From Achromobacter xylosoxidans (lineage in GTDB: Bacteria; Pseudomonadota; Gammaproteobacteria; Burkholderiales; Burkholderiaceae_B), in contig NZ_MTLG01000082.1 of assembly GCF_002192695.1 (NCBI RefSeq), forward strand, positions 1 through 64,000: a stretch of 64,000 nt of DNA. The letters run 5' to 3'. The position numbers and the translations under genes are program-made. The notes under the pieces are model-generated. The model saw only the letters and a list, made by a program, of their open reading frames with translations, searched no databases and was not told where the DNA came from. Shown here piece by piece: positions 23,229-31,640 of the stretch (the first letter of the stretch is position 1; each line of letters starts with the position of its first letter).

Positions 23229-24656
23229 CTACGCGATGGCCGGCGGCCGCGGCAGCGGCGCGCAGGCCAGCTCGTAGGCTTCGGCCGCCTGCAGCAGCTG
23301 CAGGTCGGCGTGGCAGGGGGCAACCAGCTGCAAGCCTATCGGCAGGCCATCCTGGCCCAGGCCGCAAGGCACGCTGACGGCAGGGTGGCCGGTCAGGTTG
23401 AACAGCATGGTCCACGGATACCAATGGGCGCGGATGTCGCCGTATGAGCGGCCGTCGATGTCCATGGTGTCGAATATGTCCGTGCCCAGCGGCAAGGCGG
23501 TGCGCGACATGGTCGGCATGGCCAGCAGGTCGGCCTGGCCGAACAGCGCCTGCACCTTGCGGTAGAGCGCGGTGCGGGCAAACATGGCTTCCTGGTATTG
23601 CTGGGCGCTGAACGCCGCGGCCGTCGCGATCTGCCGCCGGAAGGTGGGGCTGTAGGCGTCCGGTTCGCGTTCTATCAGCGGCAGGAACCGGGTGCGCCAG
23701 ACGGTGTGGTTGATGACGCGCCAGATCGGCTCGACATCGAAGCCCGCGCCGTCGAACGGTTCGACTTCCGCACCCAGATCGGCCAGGCGCGCCAGCGCAG
23801 CCTCGAATGCGCGGCGCACGTCGGCGGCCACGGGGCGGCCGGGCGGGGCGGCGCAATAGCGGACGCGCTTGCCGCGCAGTGTCCCGGGACTGGCCGCCGC
23901 GCTGGCGTAATCGGCCCTGGGCACGCCCAGCGACCACGGATCGCAGTCATGCGGGCCGGCCATGGCCGCCATCATTAGGCGGGTATCGGCCACGGTGCGC
24001 GTGGTCGGCGTCACGTAGGTCTGGTTGCCGATGGCGTCCTGCGCCTGGCTGTGCGGTATCGCGCCCAGGCTTTGCTTGAATCCCACCACGCCGTTGCACG
24101 CGGCGGGAATGCGGGTGGAGCCGCCGCCATCGCTGGCCACCGCCAGCGCCGTGATGCCAGCGGCCGTAGCCGCCGCTGCGCCGCCGCTGGAACCGCCGCA
24201 GGTGCGTTCCAGGTTCCAGGCGTTGCGAGTGTGGCCGAACAGCGGTGAATCCGTCATGGACTTGGATCCGAACTCCGGCGTCGTGGTCTTGCCGATCAGG
24301 ATGGCGCCTTGCTGGCGCAGCCGCGCCACGGCCACGGCGTCATCGGCCGGCACGTTCGCGCTGAACGGCACGGCGCCGAAGGTGGTCCGCACGCCCGCGG
24401 TATTGACCAGGTCCTTCACCGTGTAGGGCAGGCCATGCAACAGGCCAGTCGCATCGCCGCGCATCAGCGCGGCCTCGGCAAGCCGGGCGGCGGCCATGGC
24501 CTCTTCCGCACACAGCGTGATGAAACAGTTCAGGACGGGCTGCAGGCGCTCAGCCCGTTCCAGCGAGTCGCGCACCAGTTCAACCGGGGACACGGCCTTG
24601 GTCCGGATCAGGCTTGCGGCCTCTACCGCGCTCAAGTCGCAAAGGGAATCGCTCAT
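23229..24656 (-). CDS. Amidase signature family amidohydrolase
   Basis: This 475-residue enzyme hydrolyses an amide bond with the Ser-Ser-Lys triad of the amidase signature family. The Lys lies in LPYTVKDLVNTAGV, the cis-Ser in CGGSSGGAAAA and the nucleophile Ser in SDGGGSTRIPAACNG. The length is normal. It starts 16 bases after the Bug receptor and has no clear ribosome site, so translation may depend on the upstream gene. The pair with a LysR regulator suggests import and deamidation of a specific amide. Confidence 0.9.
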   Translation of the reverse strand: MSDSLCDLSAVEAASLIRTKAVSPVELVRDSLERAERLQPVLNCFITLCAEEAMAAARLAEAALMRGDATGLLHGLPYTVKDLVNTAGVRTTFGAVPFSANVPADDAVAVARLRQQGAILIGKTTTPEFGSKSMTDSPLFGHTRNAWNLERTCGGSSGGAAAATAAGITALAVASDGGGSTRIPAACNGVVGFKQSLGAIPHSQAQDAIGNQTYVTPTTRTVADTRLMMAAMAGPHDCDPWSLGVPRADYASAAASPGTLRGKRVRYCAAPPGRPVAADVRRAFEAALARLADLGAEVEPFDGAGFDVEPIWRVINHTVWRTRFLPLIEREPDAYSPTFRRQIATAAAFSAQQYQEAMFARTALYRKVQALFGQADLLAMPTMSRTALPLGTDIFDTMDIDGRSYGDIRAHWYPWTMLFNLTGHPAVSVPCGLGQDGLPIGLQLVAPCHADLQLLQAAEAYELACAPLPRPPAIA

Positions 24657-24672
24657 CGAAGCCACGTTGCGC

Positions 24673-25665
24673 CTATTCGTCGAAGGAAATGCCGGCGGCC
24701 TTGACGATGGGGGCCCAGTGCGCACGCTCCACGCCGATGCGGCGTTTGGCGGCCTGCGCGTCCTGGGGTTCGACCAGGAAGCCCGCAGTCTGCAGTTTTT
24801 CCACCAGCGCTGGCCGTTTGCCGGCCGCGACGAAAGCCTGTTCCAACTGGGCGATCGTGGCGTCCGGCGTGGCCCCGGGCGCGTACACGCCATACCAACT
24901 GGCGGCATGCTGGTACTGCGGGTAGCCCTGTTCCAGCAGTGTCGGCACATCGGGCAGCGTGGGCAGGCGGCGGCTGCCAGCCACGCCCAGGAATTTCACC
25001 TTGCCGGCGTTGTACAGCGGCAGCATGCTGGCGACGGCGTCCCAGCCCATCGACACCTCGCCGCCCGCCACGTCCACCAGCATCGGCGCCGCGCCGCGGT
25101 AGAGCACGGGCACGACCTCCAGGCCGTTCTGGCCGCCCATTTCTATCGTGCCCAACTGACCGGGGCTGCCTTGCGTGGCCAGGCCCAGGGTCGCCTTGGC
25201 ACGCGCCTGTTTGGCCCATTGCACGTATTCGGCCATATTGCCGTAGGGTTGGGCGGCGCCCGTGACGGCGCCGGTGGGCACGTCGGCCACCAGGGCGACC
25301 GGGCGTAGGTCATGGTCCGGGTCGTATCCCAGCTTTTTGTAGGTCAGCGGAAAGATCACGAACATCGGCGACGAACCCAGGTACAGGGTGAGCCCGTCCG
25401 GCTTGGCGCGTTTCACCACGTCGAAACCCAGGCGTCCCGATGCGCCGGGACGGTTCTCGACGATGACATTGGCGTAGCCTGCCGCCTGCAATTGTTCGGC
25501 GTAGGCGCGGGCCACCGCGTCGGCGGCGCCGCCCGCGGCGTAGCCGACCACCAGTCGCACGAGCTTGTCGCCACCGGCCGGCTCCTGGGCCATCGCGCTG
25601 GGTTGCAGGCCTGCCGTGGTCGCGGCGGCAAGGATGAAGGCGAGAAGTCGGGGTCGGGCTAGCAA
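24673..25665 (-). CDS. Bug family solute-binding receptor with TTG start
   Basis: This 330-residue receptor shows KLVRLVVGYAAGGAADAVAR, ENRPGASGRLGFDVVKRAKP and VPVLYRGAAPMLVDVAGGEV. The start is called at TTG 25665 because a CAGGAGA ribosome site sits just before it, as in the other Bug genes here, and because it yields a clean signal peptide (LARPRLLAFILAAA ... SAMAQ). The ATG frame opening at 25731 would add 22 charged residues before the signal. It is co-transcribed with the amidase, and a LysR gene is divergent. The ligand is probably an amide or acid, which is inference. Confidence 0.9.
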   Translation of the reverse strand: MLARPRLLAFILAAATTAGLQPSAMAQEPAGGDKLVRLVVGYAAGGAADAVARAYAEQLQAAGYANVIVENRPGASGRLGFDVVKRAKPDGLTLYLGSSPMFVIFPLTYKKLGYDPDHDLRPVALVADVPTGAVTGAAQPYGNMAEYVQWAKQARAKATLGLATQGSPGQLGTIEMGGQNGLEVVPVLYRGAAPMLVDVAGGEVSMGWDAVASMLPLYNAGKVKFLGVAGSRRLPTLPDVPTLLEQGYPQYQHAASWYGVYAPGATPDATIAQLEQAFVAAGKRPALVEKLQTAGFLVEPQDAQAAKRRIGVERAHWAPIVKAAGISFDE

Positions 25666-25802
25666 GGCGGTCTCCTGTTTGCGCTCTATTGCTCCTGCGG
25701 CCTGGCCGGCCGCGGATCGGCTCATGGCCATGCGCTATGCCGTTATCATCGGTCCGCTCGGGTTTACCGTATAGTGAATTATTCGATGAAGGGGTTGAGA
25801 AA

Positions 25803-26756
25803 ATGGTCAAGCCGCAGCCCATCGAGTCGCTGGCTTCGCGCCTGAAGCTGCGGCATCTGCAGATTGCGCTGGCGCTGCGCGATGCGCCGTCCGCCAAGGA
25901 GGTGGCCGCGGCCGCGAACGTGAGCGAGTCCGCGGTCTCCAAGACCCTGGCCGAGCTGGAATCGCAGCTGGGCTTCAAGTTGTTCGAGCGTATCGGCAAT
26001 GCCAAGCGCCCGACGAAAATGGGCCGCCAGATCCTGCCCATGATGGAGGCCGTGGTGGCGCAATCGCGCGGGCTGGCCCAAGCCGTGACGGATGTGCGCA
26101 GCGGCCGCCTGGGCGAACTGCGCATCGGTGTGGCGACCGACATGGGCAAACTGACGCTTGCGCCCTTGATCCATGCCTTCAATCAGGCGCAGCCCGGCGT
26201 TGCGCTGGATGTGCAGGCCGGCGGATACCGCGCCATGGCGGACCTGTTGCTGGACGACAAGCTGGACGCGCTGGTGTGCTACGACGCGCCCGAGCTGATA
26301 GCGTCTGGCCTGGGGCGCTTGCGGCTGCTGCCGCCGCAGCCGCTAGTGGTCGTCGCCAACGCCCGGCTGTCGCCGCTGGCCGCGCGCCGCCGCCTTACGC
26401 TGTCGGAGTTGCACGCAGAGCCCTGGTGCAAGCCGCGTCCGGGCACGATGATGCACGACAAGCTGACCGCGCTGTTCATGGGATGCGACCTGGGACTGCC
26501 GCCGCGCGGCATCCAGGTGAGCGATCTGCTGCTGACCGATGAGTTCGTGCGCACCACGGATTACCTGGTCATGCTGCCGCTGGCGGCGGCCGAGCGCCTG
26601 ACCGTCGCGGCAGAGGCGGTCATCTTGCCGGTCGAGCTGCGTGAGCAGAATCCACCGACGGTCGTCGTATGGCAACGCGCCGCCGAACGGCAGACGCCGC
26701 TGCGTCAATTCCTGCAGTTTTGCGAGACGCCGCAGGGCGGGGAGCCGGCTGGCTGA
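25803..26756 (+). CDS. LysR family transcriptional regulator
   Basis: This 317-residue regulator has the helix-turn-helix RHLQIALALRDAPSAKEVAA followed by SESAVSKTLAELESQLGFKLFER (about residues 16-62) and an effector domain starting near GRLGELRIGVATD. It resembles the GbpR/PcaQ-like group that controls aromatic or sugar catabolism. The ATG at 25803 fits the domain start. It is divergent from the Bug/amidase pair and presumably activates it. A terminator follows. Confidence 0.88.
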   Translation: MVKPQPIESLASRLKLRHLQIALALRDAPSAKEVAAAANVSESAVSKTLAELESQLGFKLFERIGNAKRPTKMGRQILPMMEAVVAQSRGLAQAVTDVRSGRLGELRIGVATDMGKLTLAPLIHAFNQAQPGVALDVQAGGYRAMADLLLDDKLDALVCYDAPELIASGLGRLRLLPPQPLVVVANARLSPLAARRRLTLSELHAEPWCKPRPGTMMHDKLTALFMGCDLGLPPRGIQVSDLLLTDEFVRTTDYLVMLPLAAAERLTVAAEAVILPVELREQNPPTVVVWQRAAERQTPLRQFLQFCETPQGGEPAG

Positions 26757-26803
26757 GGCATTCCGTGGTCAACACCGGGGCGGCTGGCGGCTCCCACAAC
26801 CAG

Positions 26804-26828
26804 GCCCCGGGCGATCCCGGGGCTTTTT
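26804..26828 (+). terminator. Rho-independent terminator
   Basis: A perfect 8-bp GC stem (GCCCCGGG at 26804-26811, CCCGGGGC at 26816-26823) is followed by five T. It ends the LysR transcript. Confidence 0.9.
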
Positions 26829-26886
26829 CATGCTGTTTCCATATTGACCGCCATCGAGCCCCTGCATTATTCTTGTTCAACTTAAA

Positions 26887-26912
26887 GGAACATAAGTTCC
26901 GTTTTTTGGAAC
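26887..26912. promoter_or_regulatory. GGAAC repeats, candidate IclR operator
   Basis: GGAAC (26887-26891) and GTTCC (26896-26900) form an inverted pair, and a further GGAAC lies at 26908-26912, just before the IclR start. IclR-type proteins often bind such short inverted or direct repeats next to their own gene. This is inference from position. Confidence 0.4.
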
Positions 26913-26916
26913 AAAT

Positions 26917-27684
26917 ATGAGTATTCTCGATGGCGTCCAGCGTGTGCTGGGGCTATACGCGGAAGGCGCGTCGGATCTGAGCTTCACGGAAGTGGCGGCG
27001 CGCCTGTCCATGCCCAAGAGCAGCGCGTCGCGCCTGCTCAACCAGATGCAGCACTACGGCTTGCTCGACCAGGACGCCGCCACGCGCCGCTACCGCGCGG
27101 GGGCGATGCTGGCGCAGGCGGTGCGCGCCGGCATGGCGGCCACGCCGCTGGACGACGCCTGCCGCGCCGTGCTGGCCCGGCTGTCGGACGACAGCGGCCT
27201 GACCGCCTATCTTTCCACCCTGAACCAGCGCGAAACCGTGGTGCTGCAACGCCTGAACGGCTCGCACCCGGTGCAGGTGCTGTCGCCGCCCGGCTCGCGC
27301 CGCGCCGCCTCGGGCACCGCCATGGGCCGGGCGCTGCTGTCGCGCCTGGGCGAAGCCGAGTTCCAGGCGCTCTACGGCGCCGATCCCGACCAGCCGCTGC
27401 CCCGCGAAGGCCGCGACTGTCCCGCCACGGTCGGCGAACTGGCCCGCCTGGTGGCGCAGACCCGCGCCGACCATTGCGGCGTGGCCATCGACCAGGCCAT
27501 GCCGGGCATAGGCGCGGTGGCCGCCGCCGTGCGCGATCCCGCCACTGGCGAACTGCGCGGCCTGTGCCTGTCCTTTGTTGCGTTCCAGGCCGATGCCGAC
27601 CGCGTCGCGCGCTTGCGCGAGTCGGTGTTGCAGCAGGTGGGCGCGCTGGGCCGCGAACTGAACGATCCCTATTGGCTGGCCTGA
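26917..27684 (+). CDS. IclR family transcriptional regulator
   Basis: This 255-residue regulator has an N-terminal winged helix (LSFTEVAARLSMPKSSASRL, residues about 22-41) and a C-terminal GAF-like effector domain (SGLTAYLSTLNQRETVVLQR, and later GTAMGRALLSRL). It is the first gene of a run followed by pepE, DUF1177, AroM and Bug genes on the same strand, so it probably controls that operon. GGAAC repeats lie directly upstream. Confidence 0.88.
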   Translation: MSILDGVQRVLGLYAEGASDLSFTEVAARLSMPKSSASRLLNQMQHYGLLDQDAATRRYRAGAMLAQAVRAGMAATPLDDACRAVLARLSDDSGLTAYLSTLNQRETVVLQRLNGSHPVQVLSPPGSRRAASGTAMGRALLSRLGEAEFQALYGADPDQPLPREGRDCPATVGELARLVAQTRADHCGVAIDQAMPGIGAVAAAVRDPATGELRGLCLSFVAFQADADRVARLRESVLQQVGALGRELNDPYWLA

Positions 27685-27754
27685 ACAGGTTCAGGCCCAC
27701 AGATGCGTCCGCGCCGCCGGACATCCAGAAAATCCCCTGACGGAAATCCTCTCC

Positions 27755-28459
27755 ATGAACCTACTGCTACTCAGCAACTCCAGCAGCGACGCCGGCTATC
27801 TGGTCCACGCGCTGCCCGACATCCGCGAACTGATCGCATCGCTGCCGCCAGGCGCGCCGGCCGTTTTCGTGCCCTATGCGGGCGTCACGCGCGATTGGGA
27901 CGACTACACCGCGCTGGTGGCGTCGGCGCTGGCGGATACCGGCCTGGACATCCAGGGCTTGCACCGCGCCGAGGATCCCGCGGCCGCGCTGGAAGGCGCC
28001 GCGATCATCATCGTGGGCGGCGGCAATACCTTCAACCTGCTGGGCCAACTGCGCCGCCTGGGCCTGCTCGAGGTCGTGGCGCGCCGTGTGCGCGAGGGCG
28101 CGGCCTACCTGGGCTGGAGCGCCGGCTCCAACCTGAGCTGCCCCAGCATCTGCACCACCAACGACATGCCCATCACCGACCCGCAGGGTTTCGACGCGCT
28201 GGGCCTGCTGTCGTTCCAGATCAACCCGCACTACACCAACGCGCATCCGCCCGGACACCGCGGCGAAACGCGTGCCCAGCGCCTGGCTGAATTCTGCACG
28301 CTGAATCCGCGGATGCCCGTGCTGGGCCTGCCGGAAGGCTCCGCGCTGCGCGTGCGCGGCAACCGGATCGAGCTGGTCGGCGCGCATGACGCGCCGCTGT
28401 TCCGCGGCAGCGAAGAGCCGCGCCTGTTCCGTCCAGGCCCCGTGGAGATCCCGGCATGA
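27755..28459 (+). CDS. pepE: Peptidase E-like serine peptidase (family S51)
   Basis: This 234-residue cytoplasmic peptidase belongs to the S51 family, whose known PepE members cut N-terminal Asp from dipeptides. The nucleophile S122 lies in GWSAGSN, with D137 and H159 (NPHYTN) in the positions of the Salmonella triad (S120, D135, H157). VGGGNTFNLL is also conserved. The gene overlaps the DUF1177 gene by 4 bases (ATGA). In this operon it may process an imported Asp- or amino-acid conjugate rather than general dipeptides. Confidence 0.87.
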   Translation: MNLLLLSNSSSDAGYLVHALPDIRELIASLPPGAPAVFVPYAGVTRDWDDYTALVASALADTGLDIQGLHRAEDPAAALEGAAIIIVGGGNTFNLLGQLRRLGLLEVVARRVREGAAYLGWSAGSNLSCPSICTTNDMPITDPQGFDALGLLSFQINPHYTNAHPPGHRGETRAQRLAEFCTLNPRMPVLGLPEGSALRVRGNRIELVGAHDAPLFRGSEEPRLFRPGPVEIPA

Positions 28460-29385
28460 AGCACGTCATCGACACCATCGAACTGCTGTCCTCCGCCCAC
28501 ATCACGGGCGAGGCGGTGGCCGAGCAGCTGCGCGCGGCCGGCAACTGCGAAGTCGAAGTGACTCGGCTGGAGCGCGACGGCGCCGCCACCGAGTTCCTCT
28601 CCATCGTGATTCCCGGGCTCGATGAAACCGCGCCGCAACTCGGCATCGTCGGCCGCCTGGGCGGCATCGGCGCGCGCCCCGCGGTCACTGGCTTGGTGTC
28701 CGACAGCGACGGCGCGGTGGTCGCCATCGCCGCGGCCTTCAAGCTGATGGCCATGGCCCGCCAGGGCGATGTCATGCCCGGCACGGTGCGCATCCGCACC
28801 CACATCTGCCCGCGCGCCGGCACGCGGCCGCACCATCCGGTGCCGATGATGCGTTCGCCGTTCCCCATGCGCGAGATGATGTCGCATGAAGTCGACCCGC
28901 GCATGGACGCGATCCTGTCCGTCGACACCACGCGCGGCAACGGCCTGGTCAACCAGCGCGGCGTGGCGCTGACGCCGGTCGCGCGCCAGGGCTATCTGCT
29001 GCGCATCCCGGAAATCATGCTGGACGTCATGGGCTGGGTCAGCGGCGAATTGCCGTTGACGCTGCCGCTGACCACGCAGGACATCACGCCCTATGAAAAC
29101 GGCTTGTGGCACGTGAATTCACTGATGCAGCCCACGATCGTCACCGGCGCGCCGGTGGTGGGCGTGGCGCTGACCGCGCAGACCACCGTGCCGGGTTGCG
29201 CCACGGGCGTGACCAATGCCGTGGATGCCGACGTCGCCATGCGCTTCTGCATCGAGATCGCCAAGCTCTATGGGCAAGGCGCGATGAGCTTCGTGGACGA
29301 CGCCGAATGGGCCGCGCTGCAAAGCCGCTACGGCTCGATGGCGCATCTGCAGACCGTGGGCCGCGAAGACGGGAGCGCGGCATGA
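28456..29385 (+). CDS. DUF1177 domain protein
   Basis: This 309-residue protein matches the DUF1177 family as I know it; no function is established. It starts MKHVIDTIELLSSAHITGEA. Conserved-looking stretches include RTHICPRAGTRPHHPVPMMR, FPMREMMSHEVDPRMD and SVDTTRGN. The many His, Asp and Glu residues could bind metal. There is no signal peptide. It overlaps pepE by 4 bases at its start and the AroM gene by 4 bases at its end, so the three proteins are made together. A hydrolase role is possible but unproved. Confidence 0.8.
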   Translation: MKHVIDTIELLSSAHITGEAVAEQLRAAGNCEVEVTRLERDGAATEFLSIVIPGLDETAPQLGIVGRLGGIGARPAVTGLVSDSDGAVVAIAAAFKLMAMARQGDVMPGTVRIRTHICPRAGTRPHHPVPMMRSPFPMREMMSHEVDPRMDAILSVDTTRGNGLVNQRGVALTPVARQGYLLRIPEIMLDVMGWVSGELPLTLPLTTQDITPYENGLWHVNSLMQPTIVTGAPVVGVALTAQTTVPGCATGVTNAVDADVAMRFCIEIAKLYGQGAMSFVDDAEWAALQSRYGSMAHLQTVGREDGSAA

Positions 29386-30068
29386 GCGCGCAACCGCGCC
29401 GCGTGGCGTTCTTCACCATTGGCCAGTCGCCGCGCAGCGACGTGGTGCCCGAGATGGCGCCGCTCTTGGGCGCGCAGGTGCGCATCGACGAATTCGGCGC
29501 GCTCGATGGCCTGGATGCCGCCGGCTTGGCCGCGCTGGCGCCCAAGCCGGGCGAATACCGCTTTGCCACGCGCATGCGCGACGGCTCGCAGATCGAGCTG
29601 GACGCGGCCGCGGCCGAGGCCCGCCTGGCCGAGGTCATGCGCCAGGCAGACGCCGCAGGCTACGACGTGCTGGTGCCGCTGTGCACCGGCACCGCGATCG
29701 CGCCGATGCGCACGCTGGTGGTGGAGCCGCAGCAGGTGGTGGACCACCTGGTCGCCGGCCTGGCCGAGCATTGCCGCAAGGTGGGCCTGGTGGTGCCGCT
29801 GGAGGCGCAGGTCGACGCCTTCCACATGGTCGTGCCGCTGTCCTGCGAGACCGTGGTCGTGCACGCCTCGCCCTACGAAGCCGACGCGGCGCAGGCCGCG
29901 CTCAACTTCGAGCGGGCGGGCCGCGAACTCGCGTCCTGCGACCTGATCGTCATGCATTGCATGGGCTACGCCGAGCGCATGCGCCAGGCCGTGGCGCAGG
30001 CCTCGGGCCGGCCGGTGCTGCTGTCCAACCGCATGGTGGCGCAGACGCTGTCGCAAGTACTGGAATAA
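29382..30068 (+). CDS. AroM family protein
   Basis: This 228-residue protein fits the AroM family (PF07302). It starts near RRVAFFTIGQSPRSDVVPEM and contains VLVPLCTGTAIAPM and LIVMHCMGYAERMRQAVAQA. The Cys residues in PLCTG and MHCMGY resemble the paired cysteines of Asp/Glu racemase-like folds, which suggests a possible racemase or lyase-like role; this is inference. Although named after the E. coli aroL neighbourhood, it has no shown role in aromatic synthesis. It overlaps the DUF1177 gene by 4 bases, and the Bug gene follows 119 bases later. Confidence 0.8.
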   Translation: MSAQPRRVAFFTIGQSPRSDVVPEMAPLLGAQVRIDEFGALDGLDAAGLAALAPKPGEYRFATRMRDGSQIELDAAAAEARLAEVMRQADAAGYDVLVPLCTGTAIAPMRTLVVEPQQVVDHLVAGLAEHCRKVGLVVPLEAQVDAFHMVVPLSCETVVVHASPYEADAAQAALNFERAGRELASCDLIVMHCMGYAERMRQAVAQASGRPVLLSNRMVAQTLSQVLE

Positions 30069-30187
30069 CGCCGCCGAACCCGTCCCGCAACCTTGCCGCG
30101 CACACCGATGCGCGGCGCGGCGGGGACAGGCGAGCGGCGAGAGGAGACGAAGCGGGCTTCGTCAATCAATCGTTGGGAGTGTTTTTC

Positions 30188-31177
30188 ATGTTCAGCCGTA
30201 ATCTGCATCGCGCCGCTGGCGCACTGTTCGCCGTCACCACCCTGACGGCCGCGCCGGCCTTCGCCGCCGACGCCTGGAAACCCGCCAAGCCGGTGCGCCT
30301 CTTGGTGGGCTTCGCGCCCGGCGGTTCCGCCGACACCCTGGCGCGCCTCCTGGCCGAGCCGCTGTCGCAGCGCCTGGGCCAACCCGTCGTGGTCGAAAAC
30401 CTGGCTGGCGCCGGCGGCAACATCATGGCCTACCGCCTGGCCCAGTCGCCGGCCGACGGCTACACCATCGGCATCGCCGCCGCCGGTTCCATGGCCATCA
30501 CCCATGTCCTGAACCCCAAGGGCACCAACTACAAGCCGGCGGATTTCACGCCCATCACGCTGGCCGCAGTGCAGCCCAACGTGGTCATCGTCAACAAGGA
30601 CGTGCCGGCCAACAACCTGGCCGAACTCAAGGAATACTTCCAGAAGACGCCGACCGCCACCTACGGCACCGCCGGCGTGGGCATTTCCAACCACCTGATC
30701 GCCGAGACCATGCTCTACAAGCTGGGCGTGAAGGTGCCGCATGCCGCCTACCGCGGCGCCGCGCCGGTCATCACCGATCTGCTGGGCGGCCACATCGCCA
30801 TGACGATGGACAACATCTCCACCGCCGCGCCGCTGGCCTCGCAAGGCAAGGTCAAGGCCATCGCCGTGGCGTCGATCAAGCGCGCTCCGCAACTGCCCAA
30901 CGTGCCGACGCTGGACGAGCAGGGCCTGAAGGGCTTCGACATGCCGACGTGGCAAGGCGTGTTCGCGCCCGCCGGCCTGCCCGCCGACGTGCTGGCCGCC
31001 TACTACGCTGCCATGCAGGACGTGCTGAAGCAGCCGGCGCTGGTCGAGAAGATGGCCGGCCTGGGTTCCGAGCCGGTCACCGGCATGACGCCCGAGCAAT
31101 TCAGCCAGTTCCTGGAGAAGGACCGCCAGCAATGGGCCGACATCGTCAAGGCGGCCAACATCAGCCTGGAGCAGTAA
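30188..31177 (+). CDS. Bug family periplasmic solute-binding receptor
   Basis: This 329-residue receptor has a signal peptide ending AFAAD (about residue 27), then WKPAKPVRLLVGFAPGGSADTLAR, ENLAGAGGNIMAYRLAQSP and VPHAAYRGAAPVITDLLGGH. It is last in the IclR-pepE-DUF1177-AroM run and is followed by a strong terminator, so it belongs to that operon. It probably captures the compound the cytoplasmic enzymes process. The ATG at 30188 has a GGGAG site. Confidence 0.92.
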   Translation: MFSRNLHRAAGALFAVTTLTAAPAFAADAWKPAKPVRLLVGFAPGGSADTLARLLAEPLSQRLGQPVVVENLAGAGGNIMAYRLAQSPADGYTIGIAAAGSMAITHVLNPKGTNYKPADFTPITLAAVQPNVVIVNKDVPANNLAELKEYFQKTPTATYGTAGVGISNHLIAETMLYKLGVKVPHAAYRGAAPVITDLLGGHIAMTMDNISTAAPLASQGKVKAIAVASIKRAPQLPNVPTLDEQGLKGFDMPTWQGVFAPAGLPADVLAAYYAAMQDVLKQPALVEKMAGLGSEPVTGMTPEQFSQFLEKDRQQWADIVKAANISLEQ

Positions 31178-31194
31178 GCCGGGTTGCCCCAAAG

Positions 31195-31222
31195 ACCCTC
31201 CGGTAGCACGGAGGGTTTTTTT
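31195..31222 (+). terminator. Rho-independent terminator
   Basis: The stem ACCCTCCG / CGGAGGG (31195-31202 and 31209-31215) is followed by seven T. It closes the IclR-pepE-DUF1177-AroM-Bug operon. Confidence 0.92.
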
Positions 31223-31313
31223 ATGCCCCAGGCTGCCAAGCTTGACTCTGAAGTTACTTCAGGCTTTTTCATGAGGCCTGGCAATACGCCGGAACGGCGA
31301 TTCGGAGTCTGAA

Positions 31314-31616
31314 ATGGGCATACTGAAGCATCTGCTGGGCGGACAGGGCAGCCGCCACGGCTACGGCGGCCGTCATGGCCACGATGGCCATCGGGGAGGC
31401 TCCCACGGCAATCCGCCGCAAAGCGCTGCCTCGCATGCAGCGGGCGTGGCCTGCAATAATTGCGGCGCGGCGCAGCCTGCGGGCAGCCGGTACTGTTCGC
31501 AGTGCGGCGCCTCGCTCGCGGCGGCTGCATGTCCCCAGTGCCGTACCGCGCTTGCCCCAGGAGCGAGTTTCTGCGGACAGTGCGGCACAGCGGTCGCGCG
31601 CACGGTTCAGCCTTGA
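31314..31616 (+). CDS. Small double zinc-ribbon protein with His/Gly-rich N-terminus
   Basis: This 100-residue protein begins with a short helix (MGILKHLLGG), then a His/Gly-rich stretch (RHGYGGRHGHDGHRGGSHG), then two zinc-ribbon repeats with four CxxC pairs (CNNCG, CSQCG, CPQCR, CGQCG). It should bind two zinc ions through the cysteines, and the His-rich part may bind more metal. It lies 24 bases before a CDF metal exporter gene and is probably co-transcribed, so a metal-sensing or buffering role is plausible. No DNA-binding domain is visible. Confidence 0.78.
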   Translation: MGILKHLLGGQGSRHGYGGRHGHDGHRGGSHGNPPQSAASHAAGVACNNCGAAQPAGSRYCSQCGASLAAAACPQCRTALAPGASFCGQCGTAVARTVQP

Positions 31617-31640
31617 TTTCCTTCCACGACCAGGACAGCC

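Noticed and set aside
29681-31177. 498-codon plus-strand frame leading into the last Bug receptor
   Set aside because: The upstream part reads the AroM gene in the wrong frame; the receptor begins at 30188 with a signal peptide.
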